DNA from: JBBQAA01 sp038276395
Lineage (GTDB): Bacteria > Actinomycetota > Thermoleophilia > Solirubrobacterales > Solirubrobacteraceae
Assembly (NCBI GenBank): GCA_038276395.1
Contig: JBBQAA010000040.1
Location: 1 to 64,000 of the forward strand
DNA: 64,000 bases
Direction of reading: 5' to 3'
Below the pieces are notes generated by a model. The model saw only the letters and a program-made list of their open reading frames with translations, ran no database searches and was not told where the DNA came from. Within the stretch, counting starts at the first letter, position 1. Each line of letters begins with the position of its first letter. The position numbers and the translations under genes were made by a program. Below are positions 1 to 6,732 of the stretch, piece after piece.

Positions 1-908
1 ACCTGCGCCTGCTGTGTCGAGACGTTGCCGGCAGCATCGGTCGCGCTGAGGCGAAACACGTGAGCGCCGTCGGAAACCGTAGTGGCCGCCGCGCGCGTAT
101 CGACCGTGAGCCCGCCGAAGGGCGTGGTTCCGCAGGGTGTCACGCTGCCGTCATCACGCGAGTAGGACGTGCTCGTGAGCGGTTGTCCCTGGTCGGCTGT
201 GACCGCGACCCGACAGATGCCGGAGTTGTCCGAGCCGGAGTAGATGAGCGAAACCGTTCCTCGGTGCCACTGCCCATCGCCCCAGGCGCTACCAACCGCC
301 CCGATCGTCGGTCTGGTGTCGTCGCGGATGCGAACGGAGGCGGAGTAGGCGTGGACCTGAGCGGCCGGCGTGCCGTTCGGGGCGCCGCAGCCGGCTCTCG
401 CGGTGCATGTCGTGGTGAGCGCGAGCCATGGACTGGACGGCATCGTCGTCCATGCTCCGCGGAAGTCGACGGAGCAACCCGAGGCGCTCGGACCGCAGCC
501 GTGGAAGGCGCCGGGTCGCTCGATGCCGGTCCGCCAACCGCCGGTGCCCTGACGGGTCGCCGCCCACCCGCGTATCGCGTACCCGATGACCGACGACCTG
601 GTTGGGGCGTCGAGCCGCATCTGCGCGAGCGCGCCGTAGGGCAGGCGCCCGGAGCCCAGGCCGAAGGTGCGAGCGACGAGCCCGCGCCTGGAGCTCCCGC
701 CGGTCGGGCAGAGCGTGCCCGCGTACATGACCCCGGGCACGTTGACATACGGCGTCCAGGAGTGGTTGCGTCCGCTGTCCGCGTCGCAGGCTTGGACGAC
801 GTAGGTTCCGGCTCGTGCGGGCGCCGGCGCTCCGAGGGATGTTGCGTTCAGCGTCATGACGAGTAGGAGCGTCGGGAGGGCTGCGCTACGCCGCGACCGG
901 AGATTCAT
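1..908 (-). CDS. Secreted protein with Ig-like tail, partial (runs off left edge)
   Basis: I read an open frame of 302 codons from an ATG at 908 to the window edge; no stop is reached, so the protein is C-terminally cut by the window. The N-terminus has basic residues, a hydrophobic stretch (LPTLLLVMTLNATSLG) and an AxA-type signal cleavage region, after which the mature protein starts near GTYVVQACDA. Several Cys pairs and a late segment (VSDGAHVFRLSATDAAGNVS) resemble bacterial Ig-like extracellular repeats. The ATG overlaps the TGA of the upstream sigma-like gene (ATGA), so the two are probably translationally coupled. I do not recognise a specific function. Confidence 0.75.
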   Translation of the reverse strand, partial: MNLRSRRSAALPTLLLVMTLNATSLGAPAPARAGTYVVQACDADSGRNHSWTPYVNVPGVMYAGTLCPTGGSSRRGLVARTFGLGSGRLPYGALAQMRLDAPTRSSVIGYAIRGWAATRQGTGGWRTGIERPGAFHGCGPSASGCSVDFRGAWTTMPSSPWLALTTTCTARAGCGAPNGTPAAQVHAYSASVRIRDDTRPTIGAVGSAWGDGQWHRGTVSLIYSGSDNSGICRVAVTADQGQPLTSTSYSRDDGSVTPCGTTPFGGLTVDTRAAATTVSDGAHVFRLSATDAAGNVSTQQAQ

Positions 909-2302
909 GGTCCGAACTCCTTCTGACCCGATGGTGGCGCCGGCGTCCTCGGGCGTGGAGCCGCGGGGGCAGGCGCAGCGGTTGGCGCAGCGCCGACGCG
1001 CGCCACGCTCGCCTGCGGGGTCGTAGATGTAGGCGCCGATTGGGTGGTCCCGGAGGGAGTGCCCCCGGTCTCGAAGCTGAACTCCGATCTGCTGGGACGT
1101 TTCCTGGTTCTGGTCTTGATGCGCACCCGCGACGCGCCGACGCCTGGGCTGGGCACGTTCACGGATTGGGAGCTGACCGGAGACCGACTCGCCGCTGGAT
1201 GCTCGACTATCACCAAGTGCGCGGGGACACGCGCGCTGTGGCTCACTCGCTTGTGCGATCGCACCTGTGCGACCCGAGGAGGCTTCTCGACCACGGAACC
1301 GACCAGCGAGCTCGAGCACACGCCGGCTGCTCCGATGCCGGTGAGGCAGATCGCCGCGACGGCCTTCACGGCGCCGCCGCCCACGACCAGCCCGCCGGCG
1401 GCCGATGAGGCGCCGGGATCGGGCTGAGGCGCGCGGCTGAAGACGCCGGCCAGGCGCGCCCGCCCGGCGATCGTCACGGCTGTGAGCTTTGCGAGCCCGC
1501 TCGACAGGAGGCCGACGGCCAGAAGTGGCGTCGGGAGGAACAGGCCGATGTTGCGCGCCGTTCTCCGCAGCGTGTTGACCTGCTGGCTGCACAGGCTGCA
1601 CACGCGCAGATGAGCGAGGACCCGCTCCTCCTCCGCCTCGTCGAGCGCGTCACCGGCGAAGGCGACGATCGACAGCTCGAGACGCCGGCAGCGGGCGCCG
1701 GACTCAGCCTCGGGAATAAGCTGGCGAAGCTTGCCCCACGACCGGCGCACGGCGCTCTTGTATCGCTCGACCCCCCAATCGAGTCGCTCACAGATCTCCG
1801 CTCGCGACAAGCCGTTCGCCTGGCACACGAGCAGGCGCCGCTCGTCGCGGCTCAGGTCGTGAAGCACGTCGAGCAGGAGGTCTCGGGTCAACGCTCGGGT
1901 GGTGTGATCCTCGGCTCCGGGCTCGGTGTTCGCGATTCGTTCCAGCAGCTCCTCGTTGGCGTCGGATAGTCCGGGGAACCAGCGCTCGCGGCTTCCGTGC
2001 TCTCGCCGGAGGTCGTGGATCCGGGAGTAGAACCGCTGCGAGAGGACGTGCGACGCGTGCTCGGCGGACTCGAACCGCTTCCCGTCGCGCACGTCCTCCC
2101 ACAGCTCCCCGGTCCCCTGCCAGAAGCAGTCCTCGAGGTCGGCGTGGGTCAGGTGGTTCACGTGGGCGGCCATCAGCTGCGCGCGGCTGCGGAGCGCGAC
2201 CTCGAGGAACTCGTCAGCAGGATTGCGGCGGGGGCGTGCGCGAGCGGGGGACCTCCGGGAGGTCCGGGACGCGGGGGTCGTAGGCACTACCGGGCCGTCC
2301 AT
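905..2302 (-). CDS. Sigma-70-like factor fused to zinc-finger anti-sigma and membrane segment
   Basis: The 465-residue protein has a sigma region 2-like helical part (about 30-100), a region 4-like helix-turn-helix (about 145-195, with LSRAEICERLDWG), then an HxxxCxxC zinc finger (HLRVCSLC, about 231-238) typical of anti-sigma zf-HC2 domains. A hydrophobic segment lies near 311-332 and a long Pro/Ser/Thr-rich tail follows. The domain order suggests a membrane-tethered transcription factor carrying its own inhibitor; this is inferred. A GGAG sits about 10 nt before the ATG. The downstream secreted protein overlaps its stop codon and is the obvious candidate target or partner. Confidence 0.7.
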   Translation of the reverse strand: MDGPVVPTTPASRTSRRSPARARPRRNPADEFLEVALRSRAQLMAAHVNHLTHADLEDCFWQGTGELWEDVRDGKRFESAEHASHVLSQRFYSRIHDLRREHGSRERWFPGLSDANEELLERIANTEPGAEDHTTRALTRDLLLDVLHDLSRDERRLLVCQANGLSRAEICERLDWGVERYKSAVRRSWGKLRQLIPEAESGARCRRLELSIVAFAGDALDEAEEERVLAHLRVCSLCSQQVNTLRRTARNIGLFLPTPLLAVGLLSSGLAKLTAVTIAGRARLAGVFSRAPQPDPGASSAAGGLVVGGGAVKAVAAICLTGIGAAGVCSSSLVGSVVEKPPRVAQVRSHKRVSHSARVPAHLVIVEHPAASRSPVSSQSVNVPSPGVGASRVRIKTRTRKRPSRSEFSFETGGTPSGTTQSAPTSTTPQASVARVGAAPTAAPAPAAPRPRTPAPPSGQKEFGP

Positions 2303-2456
2303 CTATCTGTTACTCCGTAAGCGCGGCCTCGCCGGGGTCAAATCCATCCTCGCCTTCCGTGACGCTCCATAATCTATGCGAAGATTCGGAACTTGTCAGG
2401 GCGCTATCCGACGCCAGACCCTCAGGCGTCCTACGCGGCGCGTAGAAGTCCCGGCC

Positions 2457-2789
2457 ATGGCGGTCGAGGAGCCCAACGCCTCCGTTCAGATCGACGAGAT
2501 CGCTCGCCGTGTCGTGGAGCTGCTGGCGGACGAGTCGCCCGCGCGCCTCGTGCCCGCGGCGGCGGTCGGAGGAGCTCTGGGAGCCCCCACGAGATGGGTC
2601 GAGGATCACGCCGCCGAGCTCGGAGCGGTATGGCTGCGCGACGATCTCGGCGAGGGACTGCGGTTCGACCTGCGCCGGGTCGTGGCCGTCCTGAGCGCGG
2701 GCAAGGAGCCGGGGCGGCTCCCGCGCTCGAGGGACCGGCGCCGAGCGGCGAGCCGCGCCGAACGGCATCGGCGGGCGGAGGCGGCGTGA
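2457..2789 (+). CDS. Small helix-turn-helix protein, excisionase-like
   Basis: This 110-residue protein was started at ATG 2457 because upstream residues in the frame are low complexity and arginine-rich. The segment about 31-75 (VPAAAVGGALGAPTRWVEDH, then GAVWL and RFDLRRV) has the layout of the MerR/excisionase-type HTH in which a wing follows the recognition helix. The same layout is seen in the next gene, so the two look like tandem diverged copies. A basic tail follows. It overlaps the next gene by GTGA. It probably binds att DNA with the neighbouring recombinase, but this is inferred from position. Confidence 0.55.
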   Translation: MAVEEPNASVQIDEIARRVVELLADESPARLVPAAAVGGALGAPTRWVEDHAAELGAVWLRDDLGEGLRFDLRRVVAVLSAGKEPGRLPRSRDRRRAASRAERHRRAEAA

Positions 2790-3034
2790 TCGACGAGCTG
2801 ATGAAGCCCTCGGAGGTGGCGAGCCTGCTCGGCGTGTCGCGGACGTGGGTCTACGAGGCGGCGGCCTGCAGCCGCATTCCCAGCGTGCGGCTCGGCGACG
2901 CGGGCCCGGTGCGGTTCGTGCGCTCAGAGCTCGAGTCCTGGCTCCGGGAGGCGCGACGTGAATGGTCTCCGGCGGGAGGGGCCTCCGGCGCGCTGCGCCC
3001 GGTCAGCGCAGCGCCTGAGCGCCGGGCTGCGTAG
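2786..3034 (+). CDS. xis: Excisionase-family HTH protein
   Basis: The 82-residue product starts at GTG 2786, which overlaps the previous stop, or possibly at ATG 2801. It carries the HTH_17 pattern MKPSEVASLLGVSRTWVYEA followed by a wing (SVRLGDAGPVRF) and a final helix (SELESWLREA). Such proteins act as recombination directionality factors that bend att DNA and bias a tyrosine recombinase towards excision. Its last 32 nt overlap the convergent integrase gene, a compact layout typical of small integrative elements. Confidence 0.75.
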   Translation: MIDELMKPSEVASLLGVSRTWVYEAAACSRIPSVRLGDAGPVRFVRSELESWLREARREWSPAGGASGALRPVSAAPERRAA

Positions 3035-4169
3035 CGCCCCAGATCGCCGCTTCGGTGAGCGCGGCCTCGCCGGCGAGGAACCCGCGCTCGAGATGGCCGT
3101 AGATCCGTTCGGTCGTCGTGATCGAGCTGTGCCCGAGCTGGCGCTGGACGAAGACGAGCGGGCGGCCGGTGGCGAGCCAGGCGGCCGCCGCGGTGTGGCG
3201 AAGCGCATGCAGGGGCATGTCGCGCAGGCCGGTGTCGGTGAGCGCCTCCTTGTGCCAGGCGCGGGAGACCGTGTTGCGGTCAAGCGGCGCGACGGCCTTG
3301 CTCGACCAACGTCCGCGGTCCTCCTTGCGCACGCGGACGGGCATGAGGAAGATGTGTCGCGGGCTACCCAGGTCAGCAGCCTGCTCTCCTGAGCCCGCAC
3401 GCAGGTTCGCCAACACGCCGCAGACCCGAGGTCCGATCTGCACGGAGCGGAAGCGATCGCCCTTCGTCGAGCCTTCGCCGCCGACCTTGCTCGATCGGTA
3501 GACGCGAACGAGCCCCGCGTCCAGCTCGACGTCCTTCCAGCGCAGGGAGATCGCCTCGGAGATCCGCAGTCCTCCTCCGATGAGCAGCTCGGCGAGCGGG
3601 CGGTAGACCGGCCGGCAGACGTCGAGGTAGCGGGGGATCTCGGCGAGCCGCAGGAAGTCCGTCTCGTGGTGCTCGAGCGGCAGGCGCTGAACGGTGCTCG
3701 CGGGGTTGCCGGGCAGGAACCCGCGCTTGACGGCATCGTTGAGGCAGCCCACGAGGACGCCGAGGGAGTTGTTCAAGGTCTTTGGCTTGCACCGGCCCGA
3801 GCGGGCGGCGTCGGTCAGCCAGAGCTCGACAGCGGGGCCGTCGATAGCGCTCAGGCGACGCGTTCCGAAGGCCGGGAGCAGCCGCTTGCGGCCGTGGGTC
3901 TCGTAGTCGGCGAGGGTGCCGGCTTCGAGGTAGGGCGCGCGACGCTCGAGCCAATGGGTGAAGAAGGCCCCGAACGTCTCGCGGCTGACCCGCACGGTGC
4001 CGGTTCGGGCGCGGGTCGCCATCTCGCTGCGGAAGGCCTGGGCGGCCCGGATCGACGTGAAGCCGCGGCGGAAGGTCTGGCGGCCTCCGGAGTCTCGAAA
4101 CGAGGCCGCGTAGCGGGTGCCCATCTTCGTCGAGTAGGCGTAGATCCCGGGGCTGTTGGTGGTGCGCAC
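3003..4169 (-). CDS. int: Tyrosine recombinase / site-specific integrase
   Basis: The 388-residue protein has an AP2-like arm-binding N-terminus, a SAM-like core-binding domain (about 60-165) and a catalytic domain with the full set of residues: Arg202 in GGLRISE, Lys236, His321/Arg324 in HALRHT, His347 in LGHSS and Tyr357 in IYGH. It starts at a GTG. The start faces the 3' end of tRNA-Leu about 130 nt away, the usual arrangement for an element integrated at a tRNA. Direct and inverted repeats in that gap fit arm-type binding sites. No tRNA 3'-end duplicate was found to the left, so the far attachment site is outside the window or lost. Confidence 0.92.
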   Translation of the reverse strand: MRTTNSPGIYAYSTKMGTRYAASFRDSGGRQTFRRGFTSIRAAQAFRSEMATRARTGTVRVSRETFGAFFTHWLERRAPYLEAGTLADYETHGRKRLLPAFGTRRLSAIDGPAVELWLTDAARSGRCKPKTLNNSLGVLVGCLNDAVKRGFLPGNPASTVQRLPLEHHETDFLRLAEIPRYLDVCRPVYRPLAELLIGGGLRISEAISLRWKDVELDAGLVRVYRSSKVGGEGSTKGDRFRSVQIGPRVCGVLANLRAGSGEQAADLGSPRHIFLMPVRVRKEDRGRWSSKAVAPLDRNTVSRAWHKEALTDTGLRDMPLHALRHTAAAAWLATGRPLVFVQRQLGHSSITTTERIYGHLERGFLAGEAALTEAAIWGATQPGAQALR

Positions 4170-4179
4170 GAGAGGCTTG

Positions 4180-4225
4180 AAACGGGTCGTTTCGCGAACC
4201 CGTTTGTTATCACGGGTTTATCACG
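4180..4225. repeat. Repeats between integrase and tRNA (possible arm-type att sites)
   Basis: A perfect 7-bp inverted repeat, AAACGGG (4180-4186) and CCCGTTT (4199-4205), is followed by two direct copies of TTATCACG at 4207-4214 and 4218-4225, 11 bp apart. The location between the recombinase start and the tRNA 3' end fits integrase or Xis arm-binding sites in an attL. Function is inferred from position. Confidence 0.45.
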
Positions 4226-4261
4226 ACCTGAGCTGAGCCGTCCGGAGGCGCAGGCGCGGAA

Positions 4262-4290
4262 ACAAGAAAAGCCCCGCGTCTGCAGGGCTT
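4262..4290 (-). terminator. Rho-independent terminator after tRNA-Leu
   Basis: On the minus strand AAGCCCTGC pairs with GCGGGGCTT around an AGAC loop (9 bp with one G-T wobble), followed by TTCTTGTTT. It lies a few nt beyond the tRNA 3' end and would stop the tRNA transcript before the integrase. Confidence 0.7.
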
Positions 4291-4297
4291 TCCTCGA

Positions 4298-4382
<85 letters not shown>

Positions 4383-4403
4383 GAGTGGGTGCGGCGGGGC
4401 CGG

Positions 4404-4409
4404 ACTATA
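4404..4409 (-). promoter_or_regulatory. -10 element of tRNA-Leu promoter
   Basis: The minus strand reads TATAGT, the best -10 match near the tRNA. It would start transcription about 15 nt before the mature tRNA 5' end. Confidence 0.5.
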
Positions 4410-4452
4410 GAGGCCGCGGCTGCCCGCCCTTGATTCCGTCGGACCCCCGCGC

Positions 4453-4474
4453 TAGGTTACCGAACACATGTTCG
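4453..4474 (+). promoter_or_regulatory. lexA promoter and SOS box
   Basis: A -10-like TAGGTT (4453-4458) is followed directly by CGAAC-ACAT-GTTCG (4461-4474), which matches the actinobacterial/Gram-positive LexA box CGAACnnnnGTTCG. The box covers the expected transcription start, so LexA should repress its own gene. Confidence 0.88.
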
Positions 4475-4496
4475 TTCGACCGCTACGGAGAGGCAG

Positions 4497-5117
4497 ATGG
4501 TTGACCTCAACCTGACCAAGCGCCAGCAGGAGATCTTCGACTTCATCAAGCGCTACTCGGCCAAGCAGGGCTACCCGCCGACGGTGCGCGACATCGGGAA
4601 GGCCGTCGGTCTGGCGTCCTCCTCGACCGTGCATGCCCACCTGGCGAACCTGGAGAAGATCGGGCTGCTCCGGCGCGACCCGTCGAAGCCGCGCGCGATC
4701 GAGCTCCTCGACCGCGCGACGGACGCGGTGAAGAGCATCGTCCAGCCCAGCGGGCTTCCGCTCGTGGGCGCGGTGGCGGCCGGTCAGCCGGTGCTTGCCG
4801 AGGAGAACATCGAGGAGTACGTGGAGGTCCCGGCCGCTGTGGGCGGGGAGGACGGCGAGTTCGTCCTGCGCATCAAGGGCGAGTCGATGAAAGACGCCGG
4901 CATCCTCGAGGGCGACCTCGTCGTCGTGCGCCCGCAGGACGTCGCCCTGGACGGGGACGTCGTCGTCGCGCTCGTGGGGGAGGAGGCGACGGTCAAGCGC
5001 TTCTTCAAGGAGGCCGACCACATCCGCCTCCAGCCCGAGAACACGGCCATGGAGCCGATCCGCTCCAAGGAGGTCAAGGTGCTCGGGAAGGTCGTCGGCC
5101 TGCTGCGGAGGCTCTGA
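4497..5117 (+). CDS. lexA: LexA SOS repressor
   Basis: The 206-residue protein has the LexA winged HTH (LTKRQQEIFDFI...SSSTVHAHLANLEKIGLL, about 6-60) and a C-terminal S24 autoprotease. The self-cleavage site is Ala95-Gly96 (AVAAGQP), the nucleophile Ser130 (KGESM) and the general base Lys167 (TVKRF). The start has a strong SD (GGAGAGG). A LexA box lies in its promoter, and matching boxes stand before imuB and dnaE2, so these form one damage regulon. The next gene follows after 2 nt and is probably co-transcribed. Confidence 0.97.
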   Translation: MVDLNLTKRQQEIFDFIKRYSAKQGYPPTVRDIGKAVGLASSSTVHAHLANLEKIGLLRRDPSKPRAIELLDRATDAVKSIVQPSGLPLVGAVAAGQPVLAEENIEEYVEVPAAVGGEDGEFVLRIKGESMKDAGILEGDLVVVRPQDVALDGDVVVALVGEEATVKRFFKEADHIRLQPENTAMEPIRSKEVKVLGKVVGLLRRL

Positions 5118-5119
5118 CG

Positions 5120-5365
5120 ATGCCGGCGACGCTCTTCGCCGAGGACGTGCGCGCGCCGCTGGCGGCGTGCACGGCAGAGCGCGGTGGGCGGCGGGGCCTG
5201 ACGCTGGAGCAGCTGCTCTCCGGCGCCTGGGAGGGGCTCGCCGCCCACGGCTCCGTCACGTGCCCCGCGTGCGCGGCGGCGGAGATGCAGGCCCGCTATG
5301 CGGCCGGCCCGACCGGGGCGCCGGTCGGCGGGCGCTGCGGTGGCTGTGGATCCACCCTCGCCTGA
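5120..5365 (+). CDS. Small zinc-ribbon protein downstream of lexA
   Basis: This 81-residue protein starts 2 nt after the lexA stop and should be induced with it. It carries two Cys pairs, CPAC (about 48-51) and CGGC (about 74-77), spaced like a zinc ribbon, after an acidic helical N-terminus. I do not recognise a named family. Its place in the lexA transcript suggests a link to the damage response, but no function can be read from the sequence. Confidence 0.7.
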   Translation: MPATLFAEDVRAPLAACTAERGGRRGLTLEQLLSGAWEGLAAHGSVTCPACAAAEMQARYAAGPTGAPVGGRCGGCGSTLA

Positions 5366-5367
5366 CG

Positions 5368-5385
5368 TAGCATGCGAATCGCATG
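5368..5385 (+). promoter_or_regulatory. VapB promoter and palindromic operator
   Basis: A -10-like TAGCAT (5368-5373) overlaps a perfect 15-bp palindrome CATGCGA-A-TCGCATG (5371-5385) that includes the vapB start codon. Ribbon-helix-helix antitoxins autorepress at such palindromes, so this is the likely VapBC operator. Confidence 0.65.
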
Positions 5386-5577
5386 TCGATGATTCAGATC
5401 CGCAATGTCCCGCCCGAGGTTCACGAGCAGCTGCGGAGTCGGGCGAAGGCCAGCGGCCGGACGCTCTCGGACTACCTGCTCGACGAGATTCGGCGGATCG
5501 CCGTTCTTCCCACGCTCAACGAGTGGGTGGAGCTCGTGCGGGCCGACGAGCCGGTCCGGCTGAGAACGCCCGCCTAG
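5383..5577 (+). CDS. vapB: Ribbon-helix-helix antitoxin (VapB/FitA type)
   Basis: The 64-residue protein begins with the RHH strand and helices (MIQIRNVPPEVHEQLRSRAK, then GRTLSDYLLDEI) found in FitA-like VapB antitoxins, and ends with a toxin-wrapping tail (NEWVELVRADEPV). It would neutralise the PIN-domain toxin encoded next and, through the RHH, repress the operon at the palindrome covering its start codon. The toxin gene follows after 35 nt. Confidence 0.85.
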   Translation: MSMIQIRNVPPEVHEQLRSRAKASGRTLSDYLLDEIRRIAVLPTLNEWVELVRADEPVRLRTPA

Positions 5578-5612
5578 GAGGTCCTTAGCGCCGAACGGCC
5601 GCGCGGCTCTGC

Positions 5613-6006
5613 GTGATCGTCGTCGACGCGAGCGCCATGGTCGTGGTTCTGGTCGGTGACCCGGCCGCGGCGTCGATCGCTGCGGCCATCAGGCGCGAGG
5701 ACGTGCTGCACGCACCCGAGCACCTCATGATCGAGGTCATCTCGGCGCTGCGCGGCCTCGTCCTGCGCCGGGAGCTGGCCGAGCCCCGGGCCCGGATCGC
5801 GGCCGACCGGCTGGCGTTGCTGCGCGGGGGTGGCCCATGCCGTGCTGCCGCTGCGCACGAGGATCTGGGCGCTGCGCGATCAGCTCACGGCCTACGACGC
5901 GGCCTATCTGGCGCTCGCCGAGGCGATCGGAGGCGAGATCATCACGCTCGACGTCGCCGTCGCGAAGCTCGCCCGCCGGCGGGGTGTGCTGCGCGAGGTC
6001 GGCTAG
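5613..6006 (+). pseudogene. vapC: VapC PIN-domain toxin with +1 frameshift
   Basis: The first part reads as a normal PIN domain (VVDASAMVVVLVGD; IEVISALRGLV) up to about 5825. The frame then changes, and the rest of the domain (AHAVLPLRTRIW, then YDAAYLALAE and TLDVAVAKLARRRGV) continues in another frame to a TAG at 6004. Removing one G from the run GGGGG at 5826-5830 restores a single PIN protein with all acidic active-site residues. The reading error, mutation or slippage site is therefore this G run. As written, the toxin is disrupted while its antitoxin is intact. Confidence 0.85.
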
Positions 6007-6009
6007 CCT
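6004..6009 (+). promoter_or_regulatory. -10 element of rnpB, overlapping the vapC stop
   Basis: TAGCCT contains the vapC stop codon TAG and ends 7 nt before the 5' strand of the RNase P RNA P1 helix (6017). This is the same spacing seen at the leaderless genes of this window. Confidence 0.55.
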
Positions 6010-6015
6010 CCGTCC

Positions 6016-6352
6016 CGCAGGCCAAGCAGCCGCGGAGGCGTGCCTTCGAGGAAAGTCCGGACATCACAGGGCAGGGTGGTCGGTAACGCCGACCCGGGGA
6101 AACCCGCGGGCCAGTGCCACAGAAAACACACCGCCGATCGGAGTGGCAACCGGAGCGCAAGCCCCGGCCGCGACGAGGCAAGGTTGAAAAGGTGCGGTAA
6201 GAGCGCACCGGCGCCGTGGTGACACGGCGGCCAGGCAAACCCCACCCGATGCAAGGCCGAGCCGGACCGCCTGCAGGCGGCCCGCCGAGGTCCAGGTTGG
6301 CCGCAGAGATGGATGGCTGCTCACGACAGAATCCGGCTTACCGGCCTGCTAA
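6016..6352 (+). ncRNA. rnpB: RNase P RNA (bacterial type A)
   Basis: The RNA contains the universally conserved blocks GAGGAAAGTCCGGAC near the 5' end and ACAGAATCCGGCTTA near the 3' end, plus the GGTAA and GAAACCCG regions. P1 forms between GCAGGCC (6017-6023) and GGCCTGC (6343-6349), which sets the ends. It is the catalytic subunit that trims tRNA 5' leaders. A stable hairpin (about 6354-6385, GCGAGGGC/GCCCTCGC) follows and may end the transcript, although it lacks a T-run. Confidence 0.96.
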
Positions 6353-6406
6353 GGCGAGGGCTCCGCTCCGGCGGGGCCCTCGCTACGAACGGGCGGCGCC
6401 GAGCGC

Positions 6407-6718
6407 TCAGTGCCCGCCGGCAGCGAAGCCGACCGTCCCGTTCGCGAGCCGGCGAACGCCGCCGCGGATCGGGCCGTGGGCGACGAGGTAGGCGAGCTCG
6501 CGGCCAATGTCCCGGATGCCGTTCGGACCGGGCAGGGGCGCGAGCGCGACCGTGGAGAGCACGCCCAGCGCCTGGCCGCCCGCGTCCAGGAAGGCGCTGC
6601 CGGAGTCTCCCGGTACGCCCCGGGGTGAGCGTGTAGACGGTGTAGCTCCTGCCGCCGCCGTCCACCGGGACGACCGTCCCCTTGTGAATAATGGTGTGTC
6701 GATAGACGCGCTCTCGCT
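6407..6718 (-). pseudogene. Trypsin-like serine protease relic (C-terminal half, frameshifted)
   Basis: Near 6630 the minus strand changes frame. The upstream frame gives VYRHTIIHKGTVVPV..SYTVYTLTPG and the downstream frame GVPGDSGSAFLD, then LGVLSTVALAPLPG and ending at the stop at 6407. PGDSGS is the Ser nucleophile motif of chymotrypsin-fold proteases. The N-terminal half with His and Asp is missing, apparently lost at the junction with the amine oxidase gene, and a C4G4 run marks the frame change. It is a relic rather than a working gene. Confidence 0.7.
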
Positions 6719-6732
6719 CCGGCCGGCGTTCT

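Noticed and set aside
60..866. Long plus-strand frames (60-866) and a 202-codon minus frame (140-748) at the left end
   Set aside because: Their products are low-complexity Arg/Pro/Ala chains. The minus frame starting at 908 gives a signal peptide and a sensible secreted protein through the same region.
2310..2768. 152-codon minus-strand frame ahead of the sigma gene
   Set aside because: It is antisense to the HTH gene at 2457-2789, and its composition is that of a shadow frame. Only its last codons, shared with the integrase end, are of interest.
1..3000. Second attachment site (copy of the tRNA-Leu 3' end) left of the integrase
   Set aside because: I looked for the tRNA 3' sequence on both strands by eye and found no copy of useful length within the window.
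6354..6385. Hairpin after rnpB as a rho-independent terminator
   Set aside because: The stem is good but no T-run follows, so I mention it in the rnpB entry and do not list it as a terminator.
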